A stretch of 49,362 nt of DNA from Rubellimicrobium roseum (GTDB lineage: Bacteria > Pseudomonadota > Alphaproteobacteria > Rhodobacterales > Rhodobacteraceae), in NCBI RefSeq assembly GCF_006152145.1, contig NZ_VDFV01000029.1, forward strand, positions 1 through 49,362, written 5' to 3'. Both the position numbers and the translations under genes were made by a program. Below, in pieces: positions 23,587 to 31,249 of the stretch (positions are counted from its first letter, which is position 1; every line of letters starts with the position of its first letter). The notes beneath the pieces are model-generated. The model had not been told where the DNA came from, did no database searches, and worked only from the letters and a program-made list of their open reading frames with translations.

Positions 23587-25320
23587 ATGAGCCCTCGATC
23601 CCTGGCCCGCTACCTACCCGTCCTGGACTGGGGCCGTCGCTACGGCAGGCGAGCGCTGTCGAGCGACCTTCTCGCGGCAGCGATCGTGACGATCATGCTC
23701 GTTCCGCAGTCGCTGGCCTATGCCATGCTGGCGGGGCTGCCGCCCGAGACCGGGATCTACGCCTCCATCGCGCCGATCGTTCTTTACGCGATCTTCGGCA
23801 CGAGCCGGGCCTTGGCGGTGGGCCCGGTCGCGGTGGTCTCGCTGATGACGGCGGCTGCCATTGGAGCGGTGGCCGAGCAGGGAACAGCGGGCTACGCCGC
23901 AGCCGCCCTGACCCTCGCTCTCCTGTCCGGGGCCTTTCTAGTGCTCATGGGCGTATTCCGCCTGGGGTTCCTCGCGAACTTCCTATCGCACCCGGTGATC
24001 GCCGGCTTCATCACCGCCTCGGGGCTCCTCATCGCGACGAGCCAGCTCAAGCACATCTTGGGTGTTCCGGCGGGAGGCGACACGCTGCCCGAGATGGTCC
24101 TGTCCCTGATCGAGTTTCTGGGCGAGACGAACTTGTGGACCCTGGCCCTCGGGGGTGTCGCCACGGCGTTCCTCGTCTGGGTGCGCCGTGGTCTCAAGCC
24201 GACCCTCATGGGCCTCGGCCTCTCCTCGGGAGCCGCCGGTGTCGCCACCAAGGCCGGACCTGTTGCGGCGGTCGTCGCGACCACGCTCGTGACCTGGGGT
24301 TCGGGTCTTGCCGACCGCGGCGTCCGCATCGTCGGCGAGGTGCCCCAAGGCCTGCCGCCCTTCACCCTCCCCCCGCTTTCCCTCGACCTCCTCACCGCCC
24401 TCGCCATGCCCGCGCTCCTCATTTCGGTCATCGGCTTCGTGGAGTCGGTATCGGTGGCGCAGACCCTGGCAGCGAAGAAACGCCAGCGGATCGACCCCGA
24501 CCAGGAGTTGATCGGCTTGGGCGCCGCCAACCTCGGCGCGGCCGTCACCGGCGGCATGCCCGTCACGGGCGGCTTCGCACGCTCGGTCGTGAACTTCGAC
24601 GCTGGCGCCGAGACCCCCGCCGCCGGGGCCTTCACCGCCATCGGCCTTCTCGTGGCGGCGCTGGCACTCACGCCCCTCCTCTACTTCCTGCCGCAGGCCA
24701 CGCTCGCGGCCACGATCATCGTCGCGGTCCTGAGCCTCGTGGACTTCGGGATCCTGCGCCGCGCCTGGGCCTACTCCAAGGCCGACTTCGCCGCCGTGGC
24801 CGTCACGATCTTGCTGACCTTGGGTCTTGGCGTGGAGGCCGGCGTCACCGCGGGAGTCCTGCTGTCCCTGATGCTGCATCTTTACAAGACCTCGCGCCCG
24901 CATGTGGCCGAGGTTGGGTTGGTTCCCGGCACCCAGCACTTCCGCAACATCCACCGCCATCAGGTGGAGACCGACCCCACCATTCTCTCCGTCCGCATCG
25001 ACGAGAGTCTCTACTTCGCCAACGCCCGCTACCTTGAGGACTGGATCCTCAGCCGAATCGCGGGCTCGCCGGTGCGGCACGTGGTCCTGATGGCCTCGGC
25101 CGTGAACGAGATCGACTTCAGCGGCCTCGAGACGTTGGAGGAGCTCAACCACCGCTTGAAGGACGCCGGGATCACCCTGCACCTCTCGGAGGTGAAGGGC
25201 CCTGTGATGGACCGTCTGGAGCGGACCCACTTCCTCCAGGACCTCACCGGCCGCGTCTTCCTGTCCCACTTCGACGCCATGCGCGAACTGGCGTCTGCCG
25301 AACCCGCCGCGGCCGAGTGA
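23587..25320 (+). CDS. SulP family inorganic anion transporter with STAS domain
   Basis: 577 residues from ATG 23587. The membrane part (about 20-430) has the SulP signature VPQSLAYAMLAGLPPETGIY and ALAVGPVAVVSLMTAAAIG, and SVAQTLAAKKRQRIDPDQEL followed by GGMPVTGGFARSVVNFDAGA. The C-terminal STAS domain (about 450-560) has ILSVRIDESLYFANARYLED and AVNEIDFSGLETLEELNHRL. It would export or import sulfate or sulfite, the end products of the persulfide dioxygenase. It sits within the BigR operon, 106 bases after the DUF442 gene. Confidence 0.95.
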   Translation: MSPRSLARYLPVLDWGRRYGRRALSSDLLAAAIVTIMLVPQSLAYAMLAGLPPETGIYASIAPIVLYAIFGTSRALAVGPVAVVSLMTAAAIGAVAEQGTAGYAAAALTLALLSGAFLVLMGVFRLGFLANFLSHPVIAGFITASGLLIATSQLKHILGVPAGGDTLPEMVLSLIEFLGETNLWTLALGGVATAFLVWVRRGLKPTLMGLGLSSGAAGVATKAGPVAAVVATTLVTWGSGLADRGVRIVGEVPQGLPPFTLPPLSLDLLTALAMPALLISVIGFVESVSVAQTLAAKKRQRIDPDQELIGLGAANLGAAVTGGMPVTGGFARSVVNFDAGAETPAAGAFTAIGLLVAALALTPLLYFLPQATLAATIIVAVLSLVDFGILRRAWAYSKADFAAVAVTILLTLGLGVEAGVTAGVLLSLMLHLYKTSRPHVAEVGLVPGTQHFRNIHRHQVETDPTILSVRIDESLYFANARYLEDWILSRIAGSPVRHVVLMASAVNEIDFSGLETLEELNHRLKDAGITLHLSEVKGPVMDRLERTHFLQDLTGRVFLSHFDAMRELASAEPAAAE

Positions 25321-25367
25321 GCCCGAACAGTCCCCCATCCCTCGCAGATCCAAGGAGAAGAGTCCCC

Positions 25368-26261
25368 ATGCTGAGCAAGACCAGCCCCTCCCGAGGCCCC
25401 GGCAGCCCGCGGGTGATCGGCGCCTACGAGCCCCGCAGCGGCAGCATCCAGTACATCGTCGTGGACGAGGCGACCAAGCAGGCCGCCCTCATCGACACCG
25501 TGCTCGACTTCGACCCCAAGCACGCGCGGACGTCTACGAAGAGCGCACAATGGGCCTTGGACACGATCAAAGCCGAAGGGCTGACCCTGGCCTGGATCCT
25601 CGACACCCATCCGCACGCCGACCACCTGATGGCCTCGGCCTGGCTCAAGGAGCAGACCGGGGCTCCCACGGTGATCGGCGAGAAGGTCCGCGACATCGCG
25701 AAGCTCTGGCGCAGGATCTACAACTTGCCGGGTGAGTTCGAAACCGAACGTACCTTCGACCGGCTCGTGCTCGACGGCGAGACGCTGCCCCTGGGCGATC
25801 TGGAGATCCGGGTGATGCTCTCGCCCGGTCACACGCTGGGCTCGGTCACCTACGTCGTGGGCGACGCGGCCTTCGTGCATGACACCTTCATGCAGCCCGA
25901 CGTTGGCACCACCCGGGCCGACTTCCCCGGCGGCTCGGCGCGCGACCTCTACCGCTCGCTTCAGGCGATCCTGGCGCTGCCCGAGGACACCCGCGTCTTC
26001 GAGGGCCACGACTACGGCACAAAGGAGCGCAAGGAGCCTGCCTGGGAGGCCACGGTCAGGGAGCACCGCGAGCGCAACAAGCATGTGGGCGGCGGTGTCA
26101 GCGAGGAGACGTTCGTTCGCCTGCGGGAGCAGCGCGACGCCGTGCTCGACCTGCCCGACCGGATGCTCCATGCCCTTCAGGTGAATCTGCGGGGCGGACG
26201 GCTGCCCGAGCCCGAGGACGACGGGCACTGCTATCTCAAGATTCCAGTGAACAAGTTCTGA
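25368..26261 (+). CDS. Second persulfide dioxygenase-like MBL protein
   Basis: 297 residues from ATG 25368 (CAAGGAGAAG upstream). Metal-binding motifs: LDTHPHADHLMASAWLKEQ, LSPGHTLGSVTYVVGDAAFV, HDTFMQPDVGTTRADFPGG and FEGHDYGTKERKEP. It is a paralogue of the protein at 22236-23126; both share YVVGDAAFV and end V/I-PVNxF. This version resembles MBL proteins commonly placed beside bigR. It probably acts on glutathione persulfide or a related thiol. Two dioxygenases in one operon suggest different substrates or affinities. Confidence 0.9.
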   Translation: MLSKTSPSRGPGSPRVIGAYEPRSGSIQYIVVDEATKQAALIDTVLDFDPKHARTSTKSAQWALDTIKAEGLTLAWILDTHPHADHLMASAWLKEQTGAPTVIGEKVRDIAKLWRRIYNLPGEFETERTFDRLVLDGETLPLGDLEIRVMLSPGHTLGSVTYVVGDAAFVHDTFMQPDVGTTRADFPGGSARDLYRSLQAILALPEDTRVFEGHDYGTKERKEPAWEATVREHRERNKHVGGGVSEETFVRLREQRDAVLDLPDRMLHALQVNLRGGRLPEPEDDGHCYLKIPVNKF

Positions 26262-26297
26262 TCGGGCGGTCATGGTCCCGGATCTCAGGAGCACGAT

Positions 26298-26696
26298 ATG
26301 ACGGAACGCGGGAGCGCCAACATCAAAGAGGTTCCGGTGGGCTACGGGTCCGACAGCAGCGAGAGCGCGGATACGCCTGACGGGCGCCTCGCTGCCACTG
26401 ACCTCGACCGCATGGCGGCCAGCGCCACGCAAGCGGCGGACTTCCTCAAGTCCCTGGGCCACGAGCAGCGGCTCATGATCCTGTGCCATCTGGCCTCGGG
26501 CGAGAAGTCCGTGGGCGAGCTTGAGGAGGTCCTGGGGGCTCGGCAGGCCGCCGTGTCGCAGCAACTCGCCCGCCTGCGCCACGAAGGGCTGGTGACCACC
26601 CGGCGCGAGGGCAAGACGATCTACTACGGGCTAGGCGACGAGAGGTCCAAACGGATGATCGGGCTCCTCTACGAACTGTTCTGCAAGATCGACTGA
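26298..26696 (+). CDS. ArsR-family persulfide-responsive repressor (BigR/SqrR-like)
   Basis: 132 residues, AGGAG before the ATG. The winged helix contains LGHEQRLMILCHLASGEKSV, VLGARQAAVSQQLARLRHEG and EGKTIYYGLGD. There are exactly two cysteines, Cys63 in LMILCHL and Cys129 in LLYELFCKID, 66 residues apart. That is the same spacing as Cys41/Cys107 of SqrR and Cys42/Cys108 of BigR, which form a disulfide or tetrasulfide bridge on exposure to persulfide and release DNA. It has an extra N-terminal tail of about 22 residues. As the last gene of the sulfide operon it probably controls the palindromic promoter at 21162-21190. Confidence 0.92.
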   Translation: MTERGSANIKEVPVGYGSDSSESADTPDGRLAATDLDRMAASATQAADFLKSLGHEQRLMILCHLASGEKSVGELEEVLGARQAAVSQQLARLRHEGLVTTRREGKTIYYGLGDERSKRMIGLLYELFCKID

Positions 26697-26701
26697 GCCC
26701 G

Positions 26702-26940
26702 ATGCTCCGGGGAGCTGCCAATCCTCAGGGAGTGTACCATGCGGACCAGCCGATTGCCTACCAGCTCGACGGCAAGGTGCGCGAGATCTAATAGACCTCA
26801 AACTTCTCGCCCATTCCGAACAAGACCGCGCCTCAGGGCCTCGGCGGCGTGTTGTGCGTGGCGGCGGAGACCACCCCAGCTTCCCTGCTGCGCCAAAGCG
26901 AGGACCGCTTCCGCGCCGTTGTCGCGACCGCGACTGGCTT
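26702..26940 (+). pseudogene. Fossil fragment of a PAS/GAF-type histidine kinase
   Basis: In a single frame the sequence reads YHADQPIAYQLDGKVREI, two consecutive stop codons (TAA TAG at 26789-26794), then TSNFSPIPNKTAPQGLGGVL, CVAAETTPASLLRQSEDRF and RAVVATATG. Alphaproteobacterial PAS kinases commonly read REIFWT[SY][NS]FSPIP followed by GGVLC[IV]xxETT and an LRQSExRFR start of the next PAS domain, so the two stops replace what is normally F-W. Upstream and downstream parts of the kinase are absent. It is a short remnant between bigR and the HWE kinase. Confidence 0.7.
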
Positions 26941-26973
26941 GGGTGGACCCTGTTGGCATATCCACGGCCAGCC

Positions 26974-28482
26974 TCATCGGCCGCCGGTGAGGTCAGCGAG
27001 TGGCACCTCGATGGTGACGACGAGCCCGTGCGGCTGCCAGTCCCGCGACAGCGTGGCGCCCAGCTGGCCGGCAGCGACACGATCCGTCAGCAGTGTGCCA
27101 AACCCTCGCCGCTCCGGCGTCAGGGGCTCGCCAGGGCCTCCCTGCTCCTGCCAGACGATGCGGAAGGTCTCACGCGCGGCGGCGCACCGGACACTCACAC
27201 GGCCCTCGTGCGCGGCGAGGCTGCCATGCTTGACGGCGTTGGTGACCAGCTCATGCACCAGAAGTGCCAGCGCCGTGGCCTGCTGCGGGTCCACCCGCAT
27301 GTCATCGCCTGTGAGTTCGATGCGTTGTCCCGGCGCCTCTTGGTAGGGCGCAAGGACGAGTCGGAACACGCCCTGAAGCGTCTGCTCCTTGGGTCCGGTC
27401 ACAAGGCCGGGCGCGCCAGCGGGGCTGATCGTGTCATGCGCGCGCGCCAGAGCCGAGAAGCGCGACTGCAGGAGCGCGGCGAAGGGCCTGGCCTCGGGCA
27501 GGTCGCGCGCCGAGAGCGCGACCAGGCTGGAGACTAGCGCGAAGATGTTCTTGATGCGGTGCTGGAGCTCGCGCGCGATCAGGTCGCGCGCCTCCTCGGC
27601 CTGCTTGAGGTCGTGGATGTCGGTGCAGGTGCCGTACCAGCGCGTGATGCGCCCCGTGGTATCGCGCATGGGCTGCGCCCGGCCGATCACCCATCGATAC
27701 TGCCCCGACCGGTGCCTGAGGCGGTACTCGATGTGGTAGGGCTCGCCAGTGGCGAGGCTGTGCCGCCAGCACGTCCAGGCCCGCTCCTGGTCCTCGGGGT
27801 GGAACATGCCATTCCAGCCCTCGCCGTCGGTGGAGCCTTCGGGCACCCCGGTGAACTCGTACCAGCGGGCGTTGTAGTAGTCGTGAAAGCCGTCGGGCCG
27901 TGTGGACCAGATCATCTGGTCGACCGAGTCCACGATCGCCTCGAGGCGTGCCTCGCTTTCCCGGAGAGCCAGTTCGGCCTGCCGCCGCTCGGTGATGTCG
28001 ATCAGGATGCCCGGAAAGCGCACCGGCCGGCCCGCCCCGTTGCGCTCGCAACGCCCCCGCGCCGTGACCCAGCGCAGCGTTCCGTCCTGACCGACGACCC
28101 GGTACTCCGACCGGTACTCTTCCCCCGTGACAAGGGCCTGCTCGATGGAAGCCCGCACCGGGTCTCGGTCCTGCGGGTGGATTCCGCTGAAGAAGGCATC
28201 GAGGGAAAGCCCTCGCGCCGCTGCGTCAAGGTCCAGGCCGAACAGGCGGGCCAGGGTGGGGTTGGCCCGGACGAGATCGTCCTCAATGTCCCATTCCCAC
28301 GAGCCGACCAGGCCCGAGGCCTCCAGGGCCCGGGACAGCCGGTCCCGGCTCTGCTCGACCGGATCCGATCCTCCTTCATGATGGCTCGCGACGAGAGCCG
28401 GAGTGCTATGCGGGAGGCGTCCAGGGTCCCCGTCCCAGTCGTCCATTACTGGTTCGGCGTGATCATGGGCGGATCGGGTCAC
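26974..28482 (-). CDS. HWE-family histidine kinase with two PAS domains
   Basis: 502 residues, no membrane segment. PAS 1 (about 45-165) has LEASGLVGSWEWDIEDDLVR and LIDITERRQAELALRESEAR; PAS 2 (about 175-300) has YYNARWYEFTGVPEGSTDGE and WYGTCTDIHDLKQAEEARD. The kinase core begins LIARELQHRIKNIFALVSSL, with the HWE-type phospho-acceptor His in ELQHRIKN, an N box with LLVHELVTNAVKHGSLA, and the W-x-E motif in RIVWQEQGGP. Such kinases often feed the PhyR general stress pathway or control light responses. It lies downstream of the LOV kinase-regulator pair on the same strand. A motif shared with the crp/fnr gene lies 134 bp upstream. Confidence 0.93.
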   Translation of the reverse strand: MTRSAHDHAEPVMDDWDGDPGRLPHSTPALVASHHEGGSDPVEQSRDRLSRALEASGLVGSWEWDIEDDLVRANPTLARLFGLDLDAAARGLSLDAFFSGIHPQDRDPVRASIEQALVTGEEYRSEYRVVGQDGTLRWVTARGRCERNGAGRPVRFPGILIDITERRQAELALRESEARLEAIVDSVDQMIWSTRPDGFHDYYNARWYEFTGVPEGSTDGEGWNGMFHPEDQERAWTCWRHSLATGEPYHIEYRLRHRSGQYRWVIGRAQPMRDTTGRITRWYGTCTDIHDLKQAEEARDLIARELQHRIKNIFALVSSLVALSARDLPEARPFAALLQSRFSALARAHDTISPAGAPGLVTGPKEQTLQGVFRLVLAPYQEAPGQRIELTGDDMRVDPQQATALALLVHELVTNAVKHGSLAAHEGRVSVRCAAARETFRIVWQEQGGPGEPLTPERRGFGTLLTDRVAAGQLGATLSRDWQPHGLVVTIEVPLADLTGGR

Positions 28483-28616
28483 CCGATCCTCGTTCGTGGG
28501 CGAGACAGGCGTCCCGGCAAAGGCTCGGATTGTCGCAAAAGCTGGTTCTCCAGGTCGGCGGGCACGGAGCCGAGCGATCGCATGCTTGAGCGTCAGCTGG
28601 CGGCACCATCAGCATA

Positions 28617-28634
28617 TGTCAGGTGTCGAACAAA
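28617..28634 (-). promoter_or_regulatory. Shared 18-nt motif upstream of the HWE kinase
   Basis: On the minus strand TTTGTTCGACACCTGACA, differing by one base from 30451-30468. Each copy is oriented toward the gene it precedes. Here it is followed by TATGC, 134 bp before the kinase start. It may be a promoter element or operator. Confidence 0.45.
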
Positions 28635-28654
28635 AGGAACCAGGACGGATCGCC

Positions 28655-29119
28655 TCAGTGCGCCCCTAGACGGATGCGTCCGTCCTCGGCCGGTTGGAGG
28701 TGGGGTGCCAGCTGAAGGCTCCAGGGCGGCGGCGGCTCGGCCCCGTCCTTGAGCGCCTCGCCCACGAAGGCGATGGCGTTCTCGATGCCGTTGGCGGTGT
28801 AGGGCTTGCCAATCACGCCCACGGCCCCGGCGAAGTCGTCAGGGATGCGCTTCACGTTGGCGGTCATGAACAGGACGGTGGTCACCCCGCTGCCGGCGAT
28901 GGCGCGCGCCACCTCCACGCCGGTCGGGCCGTCCAGAAGGTGGATGTCGACAAGCGCCAGCTCGGGCCGGGTCCTCTCGGCCAGCTGGATGGCCTCGCGC
29001 GAGGAGGGCGCCAGGCCTACGACGTCATGCCCTGCGTCGCGCAAATCTTCCTCCAGCGCATAGGCCAGCAGCGCCTCGTCCTCAACGATCAGCACCCGAA
29101 GGGGTCGTGCCATTCTCAT
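28655..29119 (-). CDS. Single-domain response regulator
   Basis: 154 residues consisting of one receiver domain: LRVLIVEDEALLAYALEEDL (acidic pocket), the phospho-acceptor Asp in LALVDIHLLDGPTGVEVARA, VLFMTANVKRI and the lysine in VGVIGKPYTANGI. A Pro-rich tail of about 30 residues follows. There is no output domain, so it would act by protein-protein contact or as a phosphate sink. It overlaps the LOV kinase stop codon (ATGA at 29119), making the two an obvious pair. Such regulators are typical partners of HWE/HisKA_2 kinases. Confidence 0.92.
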   Translation of the reverse strand: MRMARPLRVLIVEDEALLAYALEEDLRDAGHDVVGLAPSSREAIQLAERTRPELALVDIHLLDGPTGVEVARAIAGSGVTTVLFMTANVKRIPDDFAGAVGVIGKPYTANGIENAIAFVGEALKDGAEPPPPWSLQLAPHLQPAEDGRIRLGAH

Positions 29120-30258
29120 TGGTCCACTTCGACATAGGTTCGGGGCATCCGCACGGTGATCCGGGTGCCAGGGTCGGCTGTCTCCCAGCGCACCTGAGCC
29201 TGCAGTTGACGCGACAGCATCTCCACGACCGTGCGGCCGAAGGAGCCACGCCCCAGCTCTTGGCCCGGCAGGCCCACACCGTCGTCTTCGATGCCGATGA
29301 CCAGCTCACCTTCCTCCGGGCGGACGCGCACGAGGAGGCGACCGCCCCGATCGCGGAAGGCGTGCTGCACCGCGTTGGTGACAAGCTCGCTGACGACGAG
29401 CGCGAGTGGCGCGGCTTTGTCTTTGCTGATCTCCACCGGCTCAAGCTCGAGCTCGAGCCGGATGTCGGCACGGCCTGCCGCGCTCACAAGGTCAGAGGCG
29501 AGGTCGCAGGCGAAGGTAGCCACATCGAAGCGGCTCACGTCATCGCCCTGATAGAGACGGCGGTGAACCGTAGCCAAGGCCTCCACGCGGGAGAGCACCG
29601 ACCGCAAAGCCACCGCGGCGGCCGGGTCGGACGTGCGCTTGGCCTGCATCTGAATGAGCGAGCCGATCATCTGGAGGTTGTTCTTGACGCGGTGATCGAC
29701 CTCATGGAGCAGGACGGTCTTGGCCCGGGCCTCCGCCCTCGCCTCCTCGATGCTGGCCTGGAGCTCGCGTGTGCGCCGGTCCACGGCGTCCTCCAGCTCC
29801 TCGGCCCGCTCGTGCATGGTCTGCTCGCGGGCCTTGCTGGCGGTCACGTCGTGCTGGGAGGCGAAGAAGTAGAGGATCTCGCCCGTCTCGTCGCGCACGG
29901 GGCTCATGAAGAGCGCGTTCCAGAAGGCGGTGCCGTCCTTGCGGTAGTTCAGGATATCGCCACGGAACTGCTCCCACTCCTCGGCGATCGCTCGCCGGAT
30001 CTCGGCCACGCAAGCCGGATCGGTGTCCGGGCCCTGGAGGAAGCGACAGTTGCGCCCGATCACCTCGTCGCGCCCGTAGCCGGTGAGCTCGAGGAAGGCG
30101 TCGTTGGCGAAGACGACCGGGTTGTCCTCCTGGCGGGGGTCGGTGATGATGATCGGCATGCGCGTGCGCCGGATGGCCGCCGCAAAGGGATCGCCCGGCA
30201 GATGCTCGCGGTCGAGCTCGGCGCCACGCTCGTAGGCCTCCTCATTACGGTCGGGCAT
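29116..30258 (-). CDS. Blue-light LOV histidine kinase
   Basis: 380 residues. The LOV domain (about 25-140) carries GRNCRFLQG with the adduct-forming Cys71, and ILNYRKDGTAFWNALFMSPV. A coiled-coil linker (about 140-180) leads to a HisKA_2-type dimerisation domain with LLHEVDHRVKNNLQMIGSLI (His in EVDHRVKN), and a HATPase with LALVVSELVTNAVQHAFRD and GIEDDGVGLPG. This is the architecture of the LOV-HK family known from Brucella, Caulobacter and relatives. Its operon partner is the single-domain regulator overlapping its stop. It shares strong LOV similarity with the hybrid kinase at 4784-6556. Confidence 0.95.
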   Translation of the reverse strand: MPDRNEEAYERGAELDREHLPGDPFAAAIRRTRMPIIITDPRQEDNPVVFANDAFLELTGYGRDEVIGRNCRFLQGPDTDPACVAEIRRAIAEEWEQFRGDILNYRKDGTAFWNALFMSPVRDETGEILYFFASQHDVTASKAREQTMHERAEELEDAVDRRTRELQASIEEARAEARAKTVLLHEVDHRVKNNLQMIGSLIQMQAKRTSDPAAAVALRSVLSRVEALATVHRRLYQGDDVSRFDVATFACDLASDLVSAAGRADIRLELELEPVEISKDKAAPLALVVSELVTNAVQHAFRDRGGRLLVRVRPEEGELVIGIEDDGVGLPGQELGRGSFGRTVVEMLSRQLQAQVRWETADPGTRITVRMPRTYVEVDQ

Positions 30259-30450
30259 TCAAGAGCCGCCCTCGGTGAGTATCAGGTCACGAGACGGGTC
30301 TCTCCAGCAGCCTGCCTCTGGAGCGGCCGCACCTGCTGTGTTCGGGTGGCCCGACGAGGCGCGTCCTGTCCGTTCTGCCACGTTCCGCCTCATACCCGTC
30401 TTGCGCTGTTCCGACAGCCCACCTGACTTATGCAACTCTGGTGTCGTTCA

Positions 30451-30468
30451 TTTGTTCGATACCTGACA
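30451..30468 (+). promoter_or_regulatory. Shared 18-nt motif upstream of crp/fnr
   Basis: TTTGTTCGATACCTGACA, 55 bp before the Crp/Fnr gene start; one mismatch to the motif before the HWE kinase (28617-28634, minus strand). A further partial copy, CACCTGACTTATGC, lies at 30419-30432. Confidence 0.45.
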
Positions 30469-30523
30469 GACAAAATATGTCACCTGCCACCACTGAGAGG
30501 CCGCAAGCCCACACCAACATGCG

Positions 30524-31231
30524 ATGTTCCCGATGAATCTCCGTTCCTCACCCAAGCCAACGGGCAATGCCCTACTGGCCCGTCTGGGCCTCGGAGCGGC
30601 CGACGTCGATGTTGTGCCCGCCGTGCGCGGGCACGTGCTCTGGGAGCCGGATGTCCAACTCGAGACGGCTGTCTTTCCACTCTCAGGGATGGTGTCGCTT
30701 GTGGTCTCCACAGAGGACGGACGCAGCGCCGAGGTAGCGACGGTCGGTCGCGAGGGAGCTGCAGGCGTGACGCCGGGGCTGCGGCCCGTGCCCTCCTTTG
30801 CCCGTGCGGTGGTGCAGATCCCGGGGGACATGGCGCATCTGGACCTCGCGCGTCTGCGCGAGCTGGCCCAATCCAACGACGCCCTCGGTGAGGTCCTCGA
30901 CCACTGGCGTGAAGTGCTGCTGCGGCAGGTGATGCAAGGCGCGGCCTGCAACGCCCTCCATGAGACCCCCGAGCGTGCCGCGCGCTGGATCGCCATGACG
31001 CGGGACCGCACCGATGGCGACGACCTTCCCCTCACCCAGGAGTTCCTGGCCGAGATGCTGGGCGTGAACCGCCCCACCGTGACCCTCGCCGCTCAGGACC
31101 TCGCTGCCCGCGGGCTCATCGAGTATCGCCGTGGCACCATCCGCATCCTCGACCGGGACGGACTTGAGGGCGCGGCCTGCGACTGTCTCCGGGCCGGGCG
31201 GGCGGCTTACCGGCAGCTGCTCGGGGCGTGA
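30524..31231 (+). CDS. Crp/Fnr family transcriptional regulator
   Basis: 235 residues. A cyclic-nucleotide-binding-like beta-roll (about 20-120) with VFPLSGMVSLVVSTEDGRSA and VATVGREGAAG, a long dimerisation helix, and a C-terminal Crp-type winged helix with LPLTQEFLAEMLGVNRPTVT and AAQDLAARGLIEYRRGTIRI. There is no FNR-type N-terminal cysteine cluster, so it is not an iron-sulfur oxygen sensor. Proteins of this subgroup are common beside LOV and HWE kinase genes in alphaproteobacteria. The truncated hybrid kinase begins at its stop codon. ATG 30533 is an alternative start; no strong ribosome site is seen. Confidence 0.9.
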   Translation: MFPMNLRSSPKPTGNALLARLGLGAADVDVVPAVRGHVLWEPDVQLETAVFPLSGMVSLVVSTEDGRSAEVATVGREGAAGVTPGLRPVPSFARAVVQIPGDMAHLDLARLRELAQSNDALGEVLDHWREVLLRQVMQGAACNALHETPERAARWIAMTRDRTDGDDLPLTQEFLAEMLGVNRPTVTLAAQDLAARGLIEYRRGTIRILDRDGLEGAACDCLRAGRAAYRQLLGA

Positions 31232-31249
31232 GGCTCCTTCGTCGACGCC

